NCBI GenBank assembly: GCA_963920525.1 | Contig: OY986437.1 | Span: 31,656,063-31,720,062 of the forward strand | Source of the DNA: Dichetophora obliterata | Taxonomy: Eukaryota; Arthropoda; Insecta; Diptera; Sciomyzidae | Direction: 5' to 3' | DNA length: 64,000 nt | Shown: positions 1 to 12,277 of the stretch, piece by piece | How positions within the stretch are numbered: the stretch's first letter is position 1 | Layout of the letters: each line of letters starts with the position of its first letter | The notes under the pieces: model-generated | The model's database searches: none | Told to the model about the DNA's origin: nothing | Seen by the model: only the letters and a program-made list of their open reading frames with translations | Position numbers and translations under genes: made by a program

Positions 1-1398
1 CAGCACTAATTTCAACTGATAATAAAAATAAAATTATTAAAACTTAATACCTGTTTTACACTGCTTATTACTGAATACTTATATTCCAGTGACAAAAAGC
101 GTTCTTAATACCATCTCTTTTAGATCATTACTCATCAACTTGTACAGTTATTTTCTCAAAGTGAGAAAATCAGTTTTGTCCAGCTAGCATGTTCTAAACG
201 ATTGACTGTGGGCCGTTTTGAATCACTTTTCTTAAAACGAAAATACCTAATCAGATAAGAAACCAGATCTCTGCTTTCAATTTTATTTTTCATTTGAAAA
301 TCCTTTTGGTTCGTCGAAATATTTTAAAAACCAAAATGAATTATGAGAGGTGACATACGAAAGAACAATTTTGTTAAACTTACTCTTATCTTTGTATGGC
401 AAATAGCCATTTGAAAAATAGTCCCTTCAACTTTTTAGAACAAAATTTTTGACAGCGTCTGACAAAAATATAATCAGTGCGTATTGGAGCTTTTTCATCA
501 TGCTAAAAGTGTTGTGAAAAAGAACCTTTACAAACACTCTTAAAATATATGGCGTTACAATAATAATAAATATACCTTTCAAAAACTATGGTGGACAAAC
601 CTATGGACCTGCGCAAAGAACGGGCCTCTCCATTACCTATATATTTTCATTCTTAACGAAAAAGTTTTTAAAAGTTTTCTGTACAAAAAAGTATTAATAA
701 TAAAAATTGATCATCTAATATTTTCATTAATTAAGCACACTAAATCTGTTTAAATAAATATGTCAACATAAAATGTTGTTCTAATTAACAGCACTTTTTC
801 GCTGTCTTCGTTAAAACTACAATATTAATATTATTAGCATCTATCTGTTTTTATGGCTTTATTTATTTTATGGTGTTATTTTTGCAAAAATGCATTAAAA
901 TTCCAATGCATTTATTATTGCTGCACAACAAACAAAAGGACAGATAAAATATTTAGTAAACAAAATAATTACACTGTGCGACAGTGTAAAAAAATTACAG
1001 CAAAAAACTCAGTGGTTTTCGGTAGTTATTAGCCCTTAGAACATATTTACTCATCAAAAGCTTAGTGTGGGTTTGCTCAGATTACAGATGTTTTCAAGGT
1101 CACATGTAAAAACAGTTTAAATCGTGTGTTTTCTGTATCTCCAAACCCAAGTTAACCTCCTATTGCAAAATGCTTGCAACAATGTTGTTGTTGTGTCCCC
1201 TTAACATGTTGTCTACACTTATAATATTTGATTGCATGCGAACTGTCAAATTGAATTTCATGAGATCCAAATTTTATACTATAATATTTAGATGGGCATT
1301 TCATCTCATGAAATTTTACTATAAAAAGGCTTAAAACAATGCACACACTTACATATTTAACTAGGAAGTGTCAAAAAATGACAGCTCATCTCGTGAAT
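1..1398. other. AT-rich non-coding DNA, no gene seen
   Basis: No convincing coding sequence. Short open frames here lack codon bias and known motifs. I see no clear terminal repeats. Confidence 0.5.
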
Positions 1399-2102
1399 GT
1401 GAAACTTCCCTAAAGCCCGTATGATACTTTATTGTTTTGTCCAATTTTAATATCTGAAAACAAGTGGCGCGTGAGCTAGACAGATATATATTGTTGGAAA
1501 AGGATGAAAACATGCATCGTGCCAATTTTTTACATCTCCGCAACGTGACTATTTTATCTCTCTGTTCGTCTTGGCTGCGGAAGAAAGAGCTTAAGCTTGG
1601 TTTTGACACTTAATATATGATCGAAACTTAACGACGAACGAATTGAGAGAAACGTCAAAAACAATGCATTGAAAATGCTGTCCGTCGCACATTTTTTTGT
1701 ACAATTTGTACTATATGCGTATACACTCACACTTCTTGAATTTTAGCTTTAGCACTATTAAAACTGCTCTAGTTTCATTGTCAATGAATAAAAATTGGAC
1801 AATACCATGAAGTATCATACGGGCTTAACTCGAAGCGTCAAGGGACCAGAATTTCACTTCACACAAAAATATTGAAGTTATTGTAAATGAGAGAAATTTG
1901 AGTTATAGATATGAATATGCATGAAAATCTTACTAATACAAATGAGATGTCAGTTCGAGTTGAATAAAAATTCGAGTTGGGAAAAATCGACGTATAGATA
2001 TCAAAATATAAGGAAAATGACTTGAGAAAGCAAAATGCACAAATACTACCTCGAGTTATGGAAAATTTTGAGTTATGAAAGTTCAAGTTAGGGAAGTTTC
2101 AC
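1399..2102. mobile_element. Foldback MITE with cGAGTT repeats, split by another MITE
   Basis: The ends are GTGAAACTTCCCTAA (1399) and its reverse complement TTAGGGAAGTTTCAC (ending 2102). Between 1830 and 2100 the motif GAGTT recurs many times at irregular spacing. A second MITE (1414-1825) sits close to the left end. No transposase is seen. Confidence 0.65.
1414..1825. mobile_element. Harbinger-type MITE, TAA target duplication
   Basis: Inverted ends AGCCCGTATGATACTT and its complement are flanked by TAA at 1411-1413 and 1826-1828. The similarity continues inward to a shared TTGTCCAATTTT. A three-base TWA duplication is typical of PIF/Harbinger elements. It is nested in the 1399-2102 element and is therefore younger. 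Confidence 0.75.
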
Positions 2103-3136
2103 CGTATATCTAAAGAAATATTTCAATAGATAAATTTTATGATATGAGTGATATGAATTTCATGATACGTGTGTTCTACACTTGCGATATCGATGTTATG
2201 AAATACTTGATGAGATCTAATATTGTAAGTGCAGACACAGTATAAGAACCCAAGAGGCTCAAATACCTTTCAAAGTATTAAATTCAATGTAATTTAGAAA
2301 CAGCTACTGATATTAGCTCGTTTATTTTAACAAAAAACATTTGTATCATCAATCAACAACTTTGTAGAACATTGTTTCTATAAAATCTAACCCTCACATG
2401 GAAGAATTCTTATCAAAGTTTCCAGAACATACAACTTTAGTTTTTTTTCGTATGAATTCTGTTTTATTTAAGAAAACTTTAAAAAAAAAATGCGTTTAAG
2501 AAAAAATTTGTTACTGAAAAAACCGTTTCGTATATTGAAAACTCTGACGATGGTTTTTGCCTGTAAGCATTGTTTTTTTTTTCAATCCGGCAACTTGTCG
2601 TCAGAGAGAAATGTTACTGTGCTCTCGACTACTTGATTATAATGAATGCAGCAGCGACAATCTGTATTTCATACAGTGCTGCCAGGTGCCTTTCACCATT
2701 TACCCCTAGATTGGATTTCAAATCCCCTTAAAATTTCCCTAAAAATTTTTTCGAAAAACATACAAAAATTTCATAGGGGGCAACTGAAAAATAGTGCAAC
2801 TGCAATGCAAGCCTATGTTTTTAAAGGGCTGAGCTCTTGGACGTCTTTAGCAAGGGCAGAAAGTTGCTTCATTGTCCTCAATTGGCCAATGTGAAATTGA
2901 CCTAAATATTAAGTCTTACTTTTGAAAGGAGGCTCCGCCTCCCACTTTTTTAAATCTTTTTGGGCACATCTTTTTTGCTATAGTTTTTCCCATACTTTGT
3001 TTTTAGTTTTAACACGGAATCAATCAATTTCATGTAAGGCGCGAAGCAAGTTTGAAGTAAAGTGGGACATGATTGGTAATTTATTTGAAGTGCTGCCAAT
3101 TCAGCTGTTTGTATAAAGTGTTGCTAAAATATCCAA

Positions 3137-5117
3137 CCTAGCTAGCACAGATTTCGATTAGTTCCAGTTTTTTTGTCACAAATGGGTTGTATTAAAGTTT
3201 CAAATAGATAATTTGTTCATTCGTGATTATTGATTCGTTTTGTAGCAAATAAGTTAAACTACGGTGTTAATTATGTTACGAATAAATGCGTTTATTGTAA
3301 AAATGTTTCATCAAATTTTTTTAAAAAAGTAATGTTTTCGTTATATTTACATTACTACAACATTTATTTTTGTAGCACCTATAAAAAAAAAATTGTGTAT
3401 TGTTACAAATACAGTAGCGAGTTAGCAACTTAGATGCGACTAAGTTGCTTTATGTTTATATTAAGTTATATCAATGTCACAACAGGTACATGCTAAAAAC
3501 TCGATTAGAAGATGTTTTTATTAATTTGTAGGGAAGTCACTAGAACTAAATGTTTCCAATTTTGCTGTGGCGCACTAAAATGCCATGAGCAAAATATAAA
3601 TTTTATTGTGCACAAAAAATTCTGTGTTGCTTGTCAATTTCTTTGCGTAGGCTTCTACTACCATGTAATCTACTTTTGTTTTATTTCAGCGATCAACGAA
3701 ACTACCAAATTGAACACATTTTTCGTTAAATGGCAATGAATCATTGTGAAATTATGAGAATTTGTTTTGTTGCAAGAAGGATGAAATGAGGTTTTTACTC
3801 AGTTGCAAGAACATTAGAAATAGTCATTGCAACCTTATGCTGAGGTTATTATTCAGTTGCTACAACTTTAGGAAACATAATTATAACTCAAAAACTGTAG
3901 TTGGGAAAATTAACGTTGAATTGAGGTTTTTATTAAGTTGCAAGAACATTGGAAATAATCATTGCAAACTTGTGCTGTATCAAGGTTATTATTCAGTTGA
4001 TGCAAGTTTAAAAAACATAATTGTAACTTATAAAATTGTGCTTGATATAATAACGATGTATTGAGGTTATTATTCTGTTGCAAGAACTTTAGAAAAAACC
4101 ATTGCAACTTTCATAATGTAATTAGTTACATGAACATTGTATTGGAGTTGTAATTCAGTTGCAAGACGTTTTGAATATAATTGCTGTAAGTGAATGCTGC
4201 ATTAAGGTTATTATTCAGTTGCAACAACTTTACACGAATATTTGTCATTTTTGATATTTAGTTAGTTCCAAGAACTATGTATTAAAGTTATTATTCAGTT
4301 GCAAGAACTTTGGAAAAAAGTGTCTAAAAACTTCATACTCGTAATATTTAATTTTTTTTTTTACACTATGAATTTTGGTTGGAATAAATTTAAATACGAT
4401 TTTTTTTAGTATTTATTATTTTCTTTTAGAATTTTCAGTGCAATATGACACTAGAAATTTAAAAAAATATATTTAGCTATATATTAAGCATTATTACGCG
4501 GAAACTAAAAACTCGAAAATTTCTCATTTCCAAATTATTTTAAAATTGTTAATATTTTTGGGTGGCGCGTGAGTTTTCTAGAGGTAAAACACAAATATTC
4601 ATCGTCAAATTGGCCTTTTTTGTAAAATTTTAGTGTATAACTCTTCATATTTTCAAACTATTTTCACATCGTTTTATTTCATCCCAATTTGTCTTTAACT
4701 TTTAAAATACACTCCAAAAAAACTATCACTGGTTTAATGAACATTATATTAAGTATTCATCAGTACTCCTTCCTTGTAAAAAATCTGTCATTATAACAAA
4801 AAATAACTTCAATAAAACAAAATATTTGTTACATTCACGTAATTTTATCTGAATTTTAACGTAAGAATAACACAATAAAAACTTTTTTTGGATGTTTCAA
4901 GTATGTTTCATCTTGTGGCGTGAAACTTAAACTTGTACCAACAACACATTTATAACATTATTACAACACATTTTTTGCTGAATTGCAACCTAAGTTGTTA
5001 CAAAATAAGCGTAAAATATCTGCTTTTTCAGTTGTAATTACGTTACAATTATGATTTATATCTGTATTGCTGACTCTTTTGCGACACTTTTACAACCTTT
5101 TTTTTTTTGCTAGCTGG
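3137..5117. mobile_element. DNA element inserted in hAT copy 1
   Basis: Comparison with copy 2 shows about 1980 extra bases here. The ends are CCTAGCTAGCA and TGCTAGCTGGG, nearly inverted repeats. The interior is AT-rich and full of GTTGCAA-like words on both strands, including the tandem repeat at 3798-4330. No transposase is recognisable and the superfamily is unknown. Confidence 0.65.
3798..4330. repeat. Degenerate tandem repeat, ATTCAGTTGCAAGAAC units
   Basis: Eight units anchored on ATTCAGTTGC begin near 3798, 3851, 3932, 3991, 4072, 4153, 4213 and 4293. Each is preceded by a GAGGTTATT-like word. Spacings are about 53-60 or 80-81 bases. Open frames across this stretch come from the repeat. 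Confidence 0.7.
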
Positions 5118-5429
5118 GAAGATGCCAAATATCTTATTTTCTTAAATTTTTTGCATAATTTTAAGGAAAAGTAAGAAAACTTTATTTCCAATAATCAATT
5201 TTTCAAATACCCCTTAAAAACATTAAATATCCCTAATCAAAACCCCAAAGAATCACTTCCCCTAAAATCCCTCAACACAGTTAAGAAACCATTAAATCTA
5301 GTGGGAAATCCCTTAGCCTGGCAACACTGATTTTATATAAACTATAAACAAACTCGGCTATGTTCGCTTTTGTCGTCTATCAAATTAGAAATAGATCTAA
5401 CTTTGCGACAGCAACAATGGAGCGTCGCA

Positions 5430-6359
5430 CAGTGCGCTTTTTTCGATTTTAGGATGACATTTGCATTATCTCAGAAACTATAAAAGCTAAGGCCATGAAA
5501 TTTTTTAAAAATCAGTTTTAGCCTAAATTAAGGAACAGCACAAAAAATTAGAATTCTGGGTCAACTGCATCGCCTGCATCCCATACAAACCCTTTTTTTT
5601 AATACAAAAAAAACCCGCATAAAATTGCTTATTTATGTTTTTAAAGAGTAAATTTAGTGTATTTAACTTCACTTAAACGTCATGCTAAAAAAATTTCAAT
5701 TCGGATAAATTTTAGATATATCTCTTTTTTAAAACAATATTACCGAATCAACGAAATTAAAAAAAAAATTTTTAAAAATGGTTGCTAATACAAAATTAAT
5801 TAGGGAAAAAGTTGATTTTTAAGACTTTTTTCAAATTAAGTGATTTTTTAATAGCAGCTAGATGCAGCAGGTTTTTACAGAAACAGAAGGTAGGAGTGCG
5901 ATATTTTATGATAGTTATAGCCTTTGACTTTAATAATGCTTAGTTAGCTAGATATTTTCTACTAAATTTTACTTAATTTTCCTTCCTTGAAAAATTTACA
6001 GTCATATTTCAACGGTTTTTCTATTTTTATTTATTAAAAATTTTTATTGTATTTTATGTTAAGTTCAATGGCGATTAAAACATAAAAATTGCAAAAAAAC
6101 AACAAAACTTTGATATATACTTTGTGCTCGAAGTTATTATTTTTAAGACTTGACTTTATTTTTTTGGTTTTATTGAGCTTATTTTTGTTAAAAAAGTTTC
6201 AACTTTGGCGAATTTTATAAAAAGAACCATACAATACATCAAGTTTTTAATACCACAATCATAATACATGTCTTATAATCTGACGAATAAAAATATATTT
6301 TTATAAAATTTAACAAAATAAAACCCAAATGTCATCCTAAAATTAAAAAATCGCACTCT
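5430..6359. mobile_element. hAT-like non-autonomous element, 8-bp duplication
   Basis: The ends CAGTGCGC (left) and the complement of CAGAGTGCGA (right) lead into a shared TTTTAGGATGACATTTG. Flanks are GCGTCGCA (5422-5429) and GCGTCGCC (6360-6367), a 7 of 8 match. The 930-bp interior is AT-rich with no open frame of note. Confidence 0.75.
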
Positions 6360-6822
6360 GCGTCGCCGCAAATAACGTTGTAAGCGACAAAATTATAAGT
6401 TTTCCGGAATTGAAAAAATCGTTTTTAATGGCGCACTTAGAACCATTTGATTTCAATTTCCTCTTTATTGTCGGGTATTAGTTCTAGAAATGTTTTCATT
6501 TAGCTTTTTATTTTCAGATCCGAGTACCTACTAAAAACCATTTAAGGTTCCTTTAAATCATACCAAAATTGTAGCACAGTGTTGTTTTTGTACTTTTACT
6601 AAGCTTTTTCCACTTAACTATGAAGTATCGCTCATATCGTAAATTTCTCTTAGATTATTTCATAAGGATGATTTTTTTTTTGTGCGGTTAAAAATATATA
6701 TTTTCAACCTGCTGTTCTATTTATAAAAATGAAACTTAAAACAATAACAGAATAGCTTCAATAATTCGGTTATATGTATTGTAAAATATAAAACAAACTC
6801 AATTTATGCGTTTGTTACTCCA

Positions 6823-7819
6823 GAGGCCGGATTATGAAAATCGCCTAGCTAAAGCTAAATCTCTATCGCTTAAATGCTAAAAAAATGCTTCGTTCAATTT
6901 CTTAGCGATTTCGCTAAAATGCGATTCTGAGTTTCAAATCGCCTAGCTAAAAATGTTGCTTCTACTACTCGCCACAGGAAGCGTTGTTTTAGCGATTCTT
7001 ATGTCAAAAAATTGATTTGGTTATGGCTGTGTGCCATTTGGTTTAAATTGTCATTTTTCGCTGTGGCAAATGAAACCTAAAAATGTTATCCAGAAATGTT
7101 GGACGTCTTCTCAGCGAATGAACGAGTTTTTTAAGACGCATTTGACTGCCACTGCTACTACAAATTATCTTTGTATTCAAACTAATATTATGAGCCAAGG
7201 AATGTAACTGTTTTAAGTAAAATAACTTATAAAACCAAAACTTGTGCACACATTAAAAATTTGTAAAACAATTAAAATTTTTATTCCTGAGGCCGGATTC
7301 TGAAAATCGCCTAGCTAAAGCTAAATCTCTATCGCTTAAATGCTAAAAAAATGCTTCGTTCAATTCCTTAGCGATTTCGCTAAAATGCGATTCTGAGTTT
7401 CAAATCGCCTAGCTAAAAATGTGGCTTCTACTACTCGCCACAGGAAGCGTTGTTTTAGCGATTCTTATGTCAAAAAATTGATTTGGTTATGGCTGTGTGC
7501 CATTAGGAAACTTTTCACTATTGGTGTTATAGAAAAGGAAATGTTGAGTTGAAAAAATTTCTACCGCAGTTGTATGTAAATTGTCATTTTTTGCTGTGGC
7601 AAATAAAACCTGAAAATTTTATCCAGAAATTTTGACGTCTTCTAAGCGAATGAACGAGTTTTTTAAAACGCATTTGACTGCCACTACTACTACAAATTAT
7701 TTTTGTATTCAAAATGATATTATGAGCTACAAAGAATGTAACTGTTTTAAGTAAAATAACTTATAAAACCAAAACTTGTGTAAACATTAAAAACTTGTAA
7801 GAAAAATACAATTTTTATT
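6823..7819 (+). repeat. Tandem duplication of the element's left end (period 466)
   Basis: Copy 1 starts at 6823 and copy 2 at 7289, both with GAGGCCGGATT. They match closely to their shared ends TTTTTATT near 7285 and 7819. Copy 2 has about 72 extra bases (around 7505-7575) after GTGTGCCATT. Confidence 0.85.
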
Positions 7820-9144
7820 CATGATTTTTTTGTAGTATGTATTTTATCTAATTAGCTTAGAGATGGAATAAATTGAAAACATGTTTTTTAAATTATATGT
7901 TTAGATTTTACTCCACTTATAAAATATACTGTAGTAAAAAAAGTATCAGTGTTAAAGATTTCTTGTCAACTGGACCTAAAAATCCTTAACCTAAACTATA
8001 CGCGAAGATAAAAATCTCACTATACCTAAAGCTCAATCGACTGTAATACGAAATAAAATATTGACTTATACTCAGTCGATCAAGCAGCTAACCATAAAAC
8101 ATCCTTGAACACGTATTAACTCTTTATCGGCCATATTTATAAATATTTAAAAAGTATATTTAATGTATTAGTTTTGCAAGTTGAATGCAGTAAAGAAAAA
8201 ACTTATTACATTGCGTTTATCAGAAGTAATGAACTTCCAAATTTAACATAAATATTTATTTTAAACTCTTTAGCTCCTAAGACTGGCCTAGTTTTAAAAT
8301 TCTTAAAAAAGAATTGTAGCAATTTGCATTGACACTAAAAGAAATTAAAGACGACTGAAGTGACTCCATGCTTTTTAATTCCTCCTCAAGCCTGCATTTT
8401 TAGCCTAAAATAAATATTTTCTAAATATTAAAAGCAAAGCACAATCCTTTTTTTATACGGAAACATAAATAAAACTACTTTTTTCAGAAAAAATACACAG
8501 CAAAACACTGATACTAACAATTTTGTAAGGGTAAAGCACAACCCTTTTGCTTCACTCAAAAATTATTGTGCCGGTTGTCAAAATTTCTACTAGTCCCCGG
8601 GGCTACATGAAGTTTTGACAATAAAACTCACCTCACTGATATCAAAAATTCTACTTCCGACTGTCAAAAATTCATCATCCGAGTGAAAAGTTTTCGAAAA
8701 CTTTTTAAAGTTTCTTTCGAACATTAATTAAATTAATATAATAATTAAAATAAGCTTGTTTCTTATGTTTAAAATGGTTTACTGACTGCATCAATATCTA
8801 AATAAAAAGTGCAAAATAAAAACATTCAGTTATTTCAAAAATTTTTAAATAAACTTAAGTTTACATACTTAAAAATTTGTGGTTAATTTTTTAAGTATAT
8901 TTACGCGAGTACTTTATGATTTTTCATTAAATATTCTCGTGTTGTCATAGAATAAAACTATGTAGAAACTAGTAAGGATTTATTTTGACTGGTTCAACTT
9001 TAAATACCAAAACAGTCGTGGCTTATTGGAGACTTAGGTTTCATCCAATTTTTCAAAATTTCGCACTCAGAGTACATTTTACAAATTAAAAATCAGGTGC
9101 AAAATTTCTTGTCAATTAATGACTTAATTGCAAACTAACTGCAT

Positions 9145-9272
9145 TATTCCGTATAACGTAGAAGCACACTAATGATAATAAAGACACAAGAAGCAATACT
9201 TTCTTCCATATAGAATTGTTTTGCTTCAAGTGTCTTTCTTATCGTTGGTGTGCTTCTTCGTGATACAGAATT
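9145..9272. repeat. Short hairpin repeat
   Basis: GAAGCACACTAATGATAATA at 9161 pairs imperfectly with the stretch ending GGTGTGCTTC near 9256, and AAGACACAAGAAGCAA pairs with TTGCTTCAAGTGTCTT. It is probably a small MITE; target duplication not resolved. Confidence 0.55.
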
Positions 9273-9394
9273 ATCACATAAGAGTGTGTCACAACAATTT
9301 TAGCTTATTTGCGAACTACCAATTCATTTAATAAATGTTTATAAAGTTTTAAGAGATAACCTTTTTCTAAAAGTATGTTATATGATAACAATAG

Positions 9395-9655
9395 GGGTAT
9401 TCACGATTCAGTGTACTTGCCAGTGCAGTTGAGGACTTCTGCACTTTACAAAATCAAAATATACGTGCGTCAAAAATCTGCACAATTGATTTTACTGCAG
9501 CCTAAAACTTGAAGATTTGAGCAGTTGTGCACTTGTGTGCATTGAAAAATTTGACAGCTTGGAAAAAGTGTTAGTGGTTTGTTCACGAAAACCTAACTGC
9601 ACAACTGCACAAGTCCTCAACTGCACAGGCAAGTGCACTGACACGTGAATACCCC
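9395..9655. mobile_element. Foldback MITE, ends GGGGTATTCACG
   Basis: GGGGTATTCACG at 9395 is matched by CGTGAATACCCC ending 9655. The arms continue with CAGTG-ACTTGCC and GTGCAGTTGAGGACTT words. Flanks are ATA and TTA, consistent with a worn 3-bp duplication. The element is nested in the 6821-10094 element. Confidence 0.75.
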
Positions 9656-10094
9656 TTATATTAATACAACTGATAAATACAAACAGCAAGCTTTCGGAAA
9701 AGTGCTTTAAATTGGTATATTTTTCTTTGAAAACATTCAAAAGAGACAAAGCATTAATTTTTCTTAACATATATATCAAAAATTACGATTTTAATTGAAA
9801 AATCTTTTAATTTTTAACTTATCGGCAACAAAATATTGGATTCTAAAATTATAGCTAAAAATAAAATTAGAGTTTCTGTAAATCGCTAAAAAAAAGTTTA
9901 GAATCGCAGCAATCGCTAAAAATTTAGCTATGACAGCTTTAATTTTATTCTTCGTTAAAAGCTCGTTCAGTCTCTAAAATTTTAGCATGAAAATAAGCGA
10001 TGGAGTTTTTCAGAATAGCAATATCGCTAAAAACTATTAATTTAGCTTTAGCGGTGGAGATTTAGCTTTAGCGTTTTTCAGAATCCGCCCCCAG

Positions 10095-11330
10095 ATTTAC
10101 TAAAAGTAGACATATTTTGTGAAAACAAAAAAAAATCTGCTTTCTCTGAAATGATTGTCATTCATTTTCTCAGTCTTACCAGCTGAGAATTGAAATTCCA
10201 GATGGTTCTACGTATATCATCATATCATTAATTCCTTTTTTTTAAGTGACCCAAATCGTAGGAACTTTTTTTTAATTTAAAATAAAGTAAAGCGCATAAC
10301 TTGTGCCTCAACAATGCGCGTGGCTTCAAAAATAGTTTCTTTGCTTAAAAAAAAACAAATGTTTTCCTAACACTTATCTGCTCAGCTCTTTGGCAGCATA
10401 TAGAATAATGACACTATTTTCTTTATATATCTATACATTTAATTTAAATTTTCAGAAGTAAAGAAAACTAACATTTATAAGATTTTTTTTTATAAAAATA
10501 AAGACTTTATTCTATAAACATTATGTTTGTTTCTTTTGCTGTTACCAAAATATATTAAAACAAAAATAAAAACTAATTTTAGATTCTATCTTAAATCTAC
10601 GATTTGATTTTAAACTAAAAACAATGGAAAAATAATGCAGAAGAAATAAAAGAATTCTTCGCTCACGATCACTCATGCGGGTTGAACTTATTTTCAGTTC
10701 TCAACCTTATTTATGTTCACTTGTTTATAGCTACGCCTGCATTGTTGTTTTTTCTAGTTCTTGTTGTTCGGCATCTGCATCTGCATCTTGCATCCGAAAA
10801 ATAGATGAATATTTATGTGTCAAATTGTTGCTTAAGTGAACAATTTTTGGCATATAATATATACATATACAATGAGCATTTAGTTTTTTTTTGTGTCAAA
10901 CCATTTCTGATTTCAGATAACTTATGTTGTAGTCATTGTGGGAGACATTTTTGAACTTTTTTTTTCTATTTCAGGATATCGATTATTTTATTCATGTGTT
11001 TTTCTGTGTAGTTACTATAAGTTATTTACGTCATTTTTAGTTTTAATTCAGAAAAGATCAATTGAACTGTTTTTTACCGAATTTTAATCAATCTCTTCTG
11101 AATTTCAATTGGTCTTTTCTGAATTAAAATTGATCTTTTATATACTTATAGTTAAACATATATCTCTTTTAACTCTTCTTTTTAAATTTCTCTTTCCAAT
11201 GAAAATATATCTACATTTAAGTCACCTTCTACCTTTGCAACCTTAATTGTAATTAAAATATGACGCTAAAAATGAAATAACACAAAAAAATTAAAGATCC
11301 CGACAAAGGGGTTTTTGATTAAAAAGATTA
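10095..11330. other. AT-rich DNA, no gene; weak hairpin near 11010-11160
   Basis: No coding signal. TTACTATAAGTTA near 11010 and TATACTTATAGTTAA near 11145 flank repeated GAATT-AAAT-GATC words in both orientations, a weak inverted repeat. Confidence 0.4.
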
Positions 11331-11802
11331 AGCCTTTTCCACATGGAGCAATTGAAAAGTAATGCAACTACAACGCAACAGCGTCAAAAGTTTCAAAACA
11401 CTTCAATTTTAAACTGAACTACAACCTACGATTTCAGATGAGCAAGTCACGTCGAAACGCAACATTGAAAAATTCACAACAACACAAACACTTATTTAAT
11501 GGAAGCTTTGTTAAATAGATATAAAAAATAAATTGAGGATAAAAATTATATTTCTTCACTTCCTGCACTTATTTCATATTTATTAACTGATTAATTATTT
11601 TCATAGCACACAACACATATCGCAAACGTAACAAATCGCCGATTGAAATTGCAGCAAGCCGAGTTGCATGGAACTGGTTGCGAATGTGTTGCCAACTTGT
11701 TGAGTAAAAGTTGTTTCATGTGAAGGTTTCGGTATAAATACATTGGCTAGCAACTTTTGTTGCAGTTGCATTACTTTTCAATTGCTCCATATGAAAAAGG
11801 CC
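11331..11802. mobile_element. Harbinger-type MITE, TTA target duplication
   Basis: AGCCTTTTCCACATGGAGCA at the left pairs with TGCTCCATATGAAAAAGGCC at the right; the match continues through AATTGAAAAGTAATGCAACT. TTA flanks both ends (11328-11330, 11803-11805). No transposase. Confidence 0.85.
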
Positions 11803-12277
11803 TTAAAGTTAGTTGAAAATGAATTTTTGTTGTTGCTTTTTGTTTTGCAAAAAAATATATGTCGATAATTATTTTGAAAAACTAAATGAAAACATGTCAA
11901 TAACTATACCGTTATCGTCGCATCTAGAATTAAGAGGATCGTTCAAAAAATAACGGAACTGTAGCTTCCGAATTTAAGACACAAAAGGCGTTTCTTAGGA
12001 ATTAAAATGGGTCCAGCTTCGTTGTTTTTGGAGGTTGACTGATTTTTAAAGTTATGTGTAAAGTTTGCAAAAATTTTCCAAATCAAACAATTTTTTCGCT
12101 AAGTTTTTATCTTAAAAAGCGATTTCGAGATAAACGCATTTAAATTTTTGTAGACTGGTAAGTCCTTCGGCATAAAAAATTTAACTACGTTTGAAACATG
12201 CGTAAGGCATCTATTAACTTTGACATTCCGTTAGTAACGATAAGGCGGCGTGTCAGGTATAGGAAAGTATATATACA

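Larger units (their letters stand above)
2674..5329. mobile_element. hAT MITE copy 1 (CAGTGYTGCCAGG family), with a nested insertion
   Basis: Inverted ends CAGTGCTGCCAGG and CCTGGCAACACTG are flanked by 8-bp duplications ATTTCATA and ATTTTATA (7 of 8). About 675 bp belong to the element itself and match copy 2 at 44399-46430, including GGGAGGCTCCG and the stretch around GCGCGAAGC. The rest (about 3137-5117) is a nested insertion. No transposase remains. Confidence 0.85.
6821..10094. mobile_element. Long element with TAGCTAAA/AGCGAT subterminal repeats
   Basis: The left end is GAGGCCGGATTATGAAAATC and the right end is the complement of a GGGGCGGATTCTGAAAAA word. Both termini are crowded with AGCGATT, TAGCTAAA and TTTAGCT in opposite orientations (6830-7470 and 9880-10090). 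The left end is tandemly duplicated. The interior (7820-9870) is AT-rich with no recognised transposase and holds two smaller foldbacks. No target duplication could be fixed. Confidence 0.6.

Noticed and set aside
3762..4107. Overlapping frames on both strands
   Set aside because: They reflect the ATTCAGTTGCAAGAAC tandem repeat.
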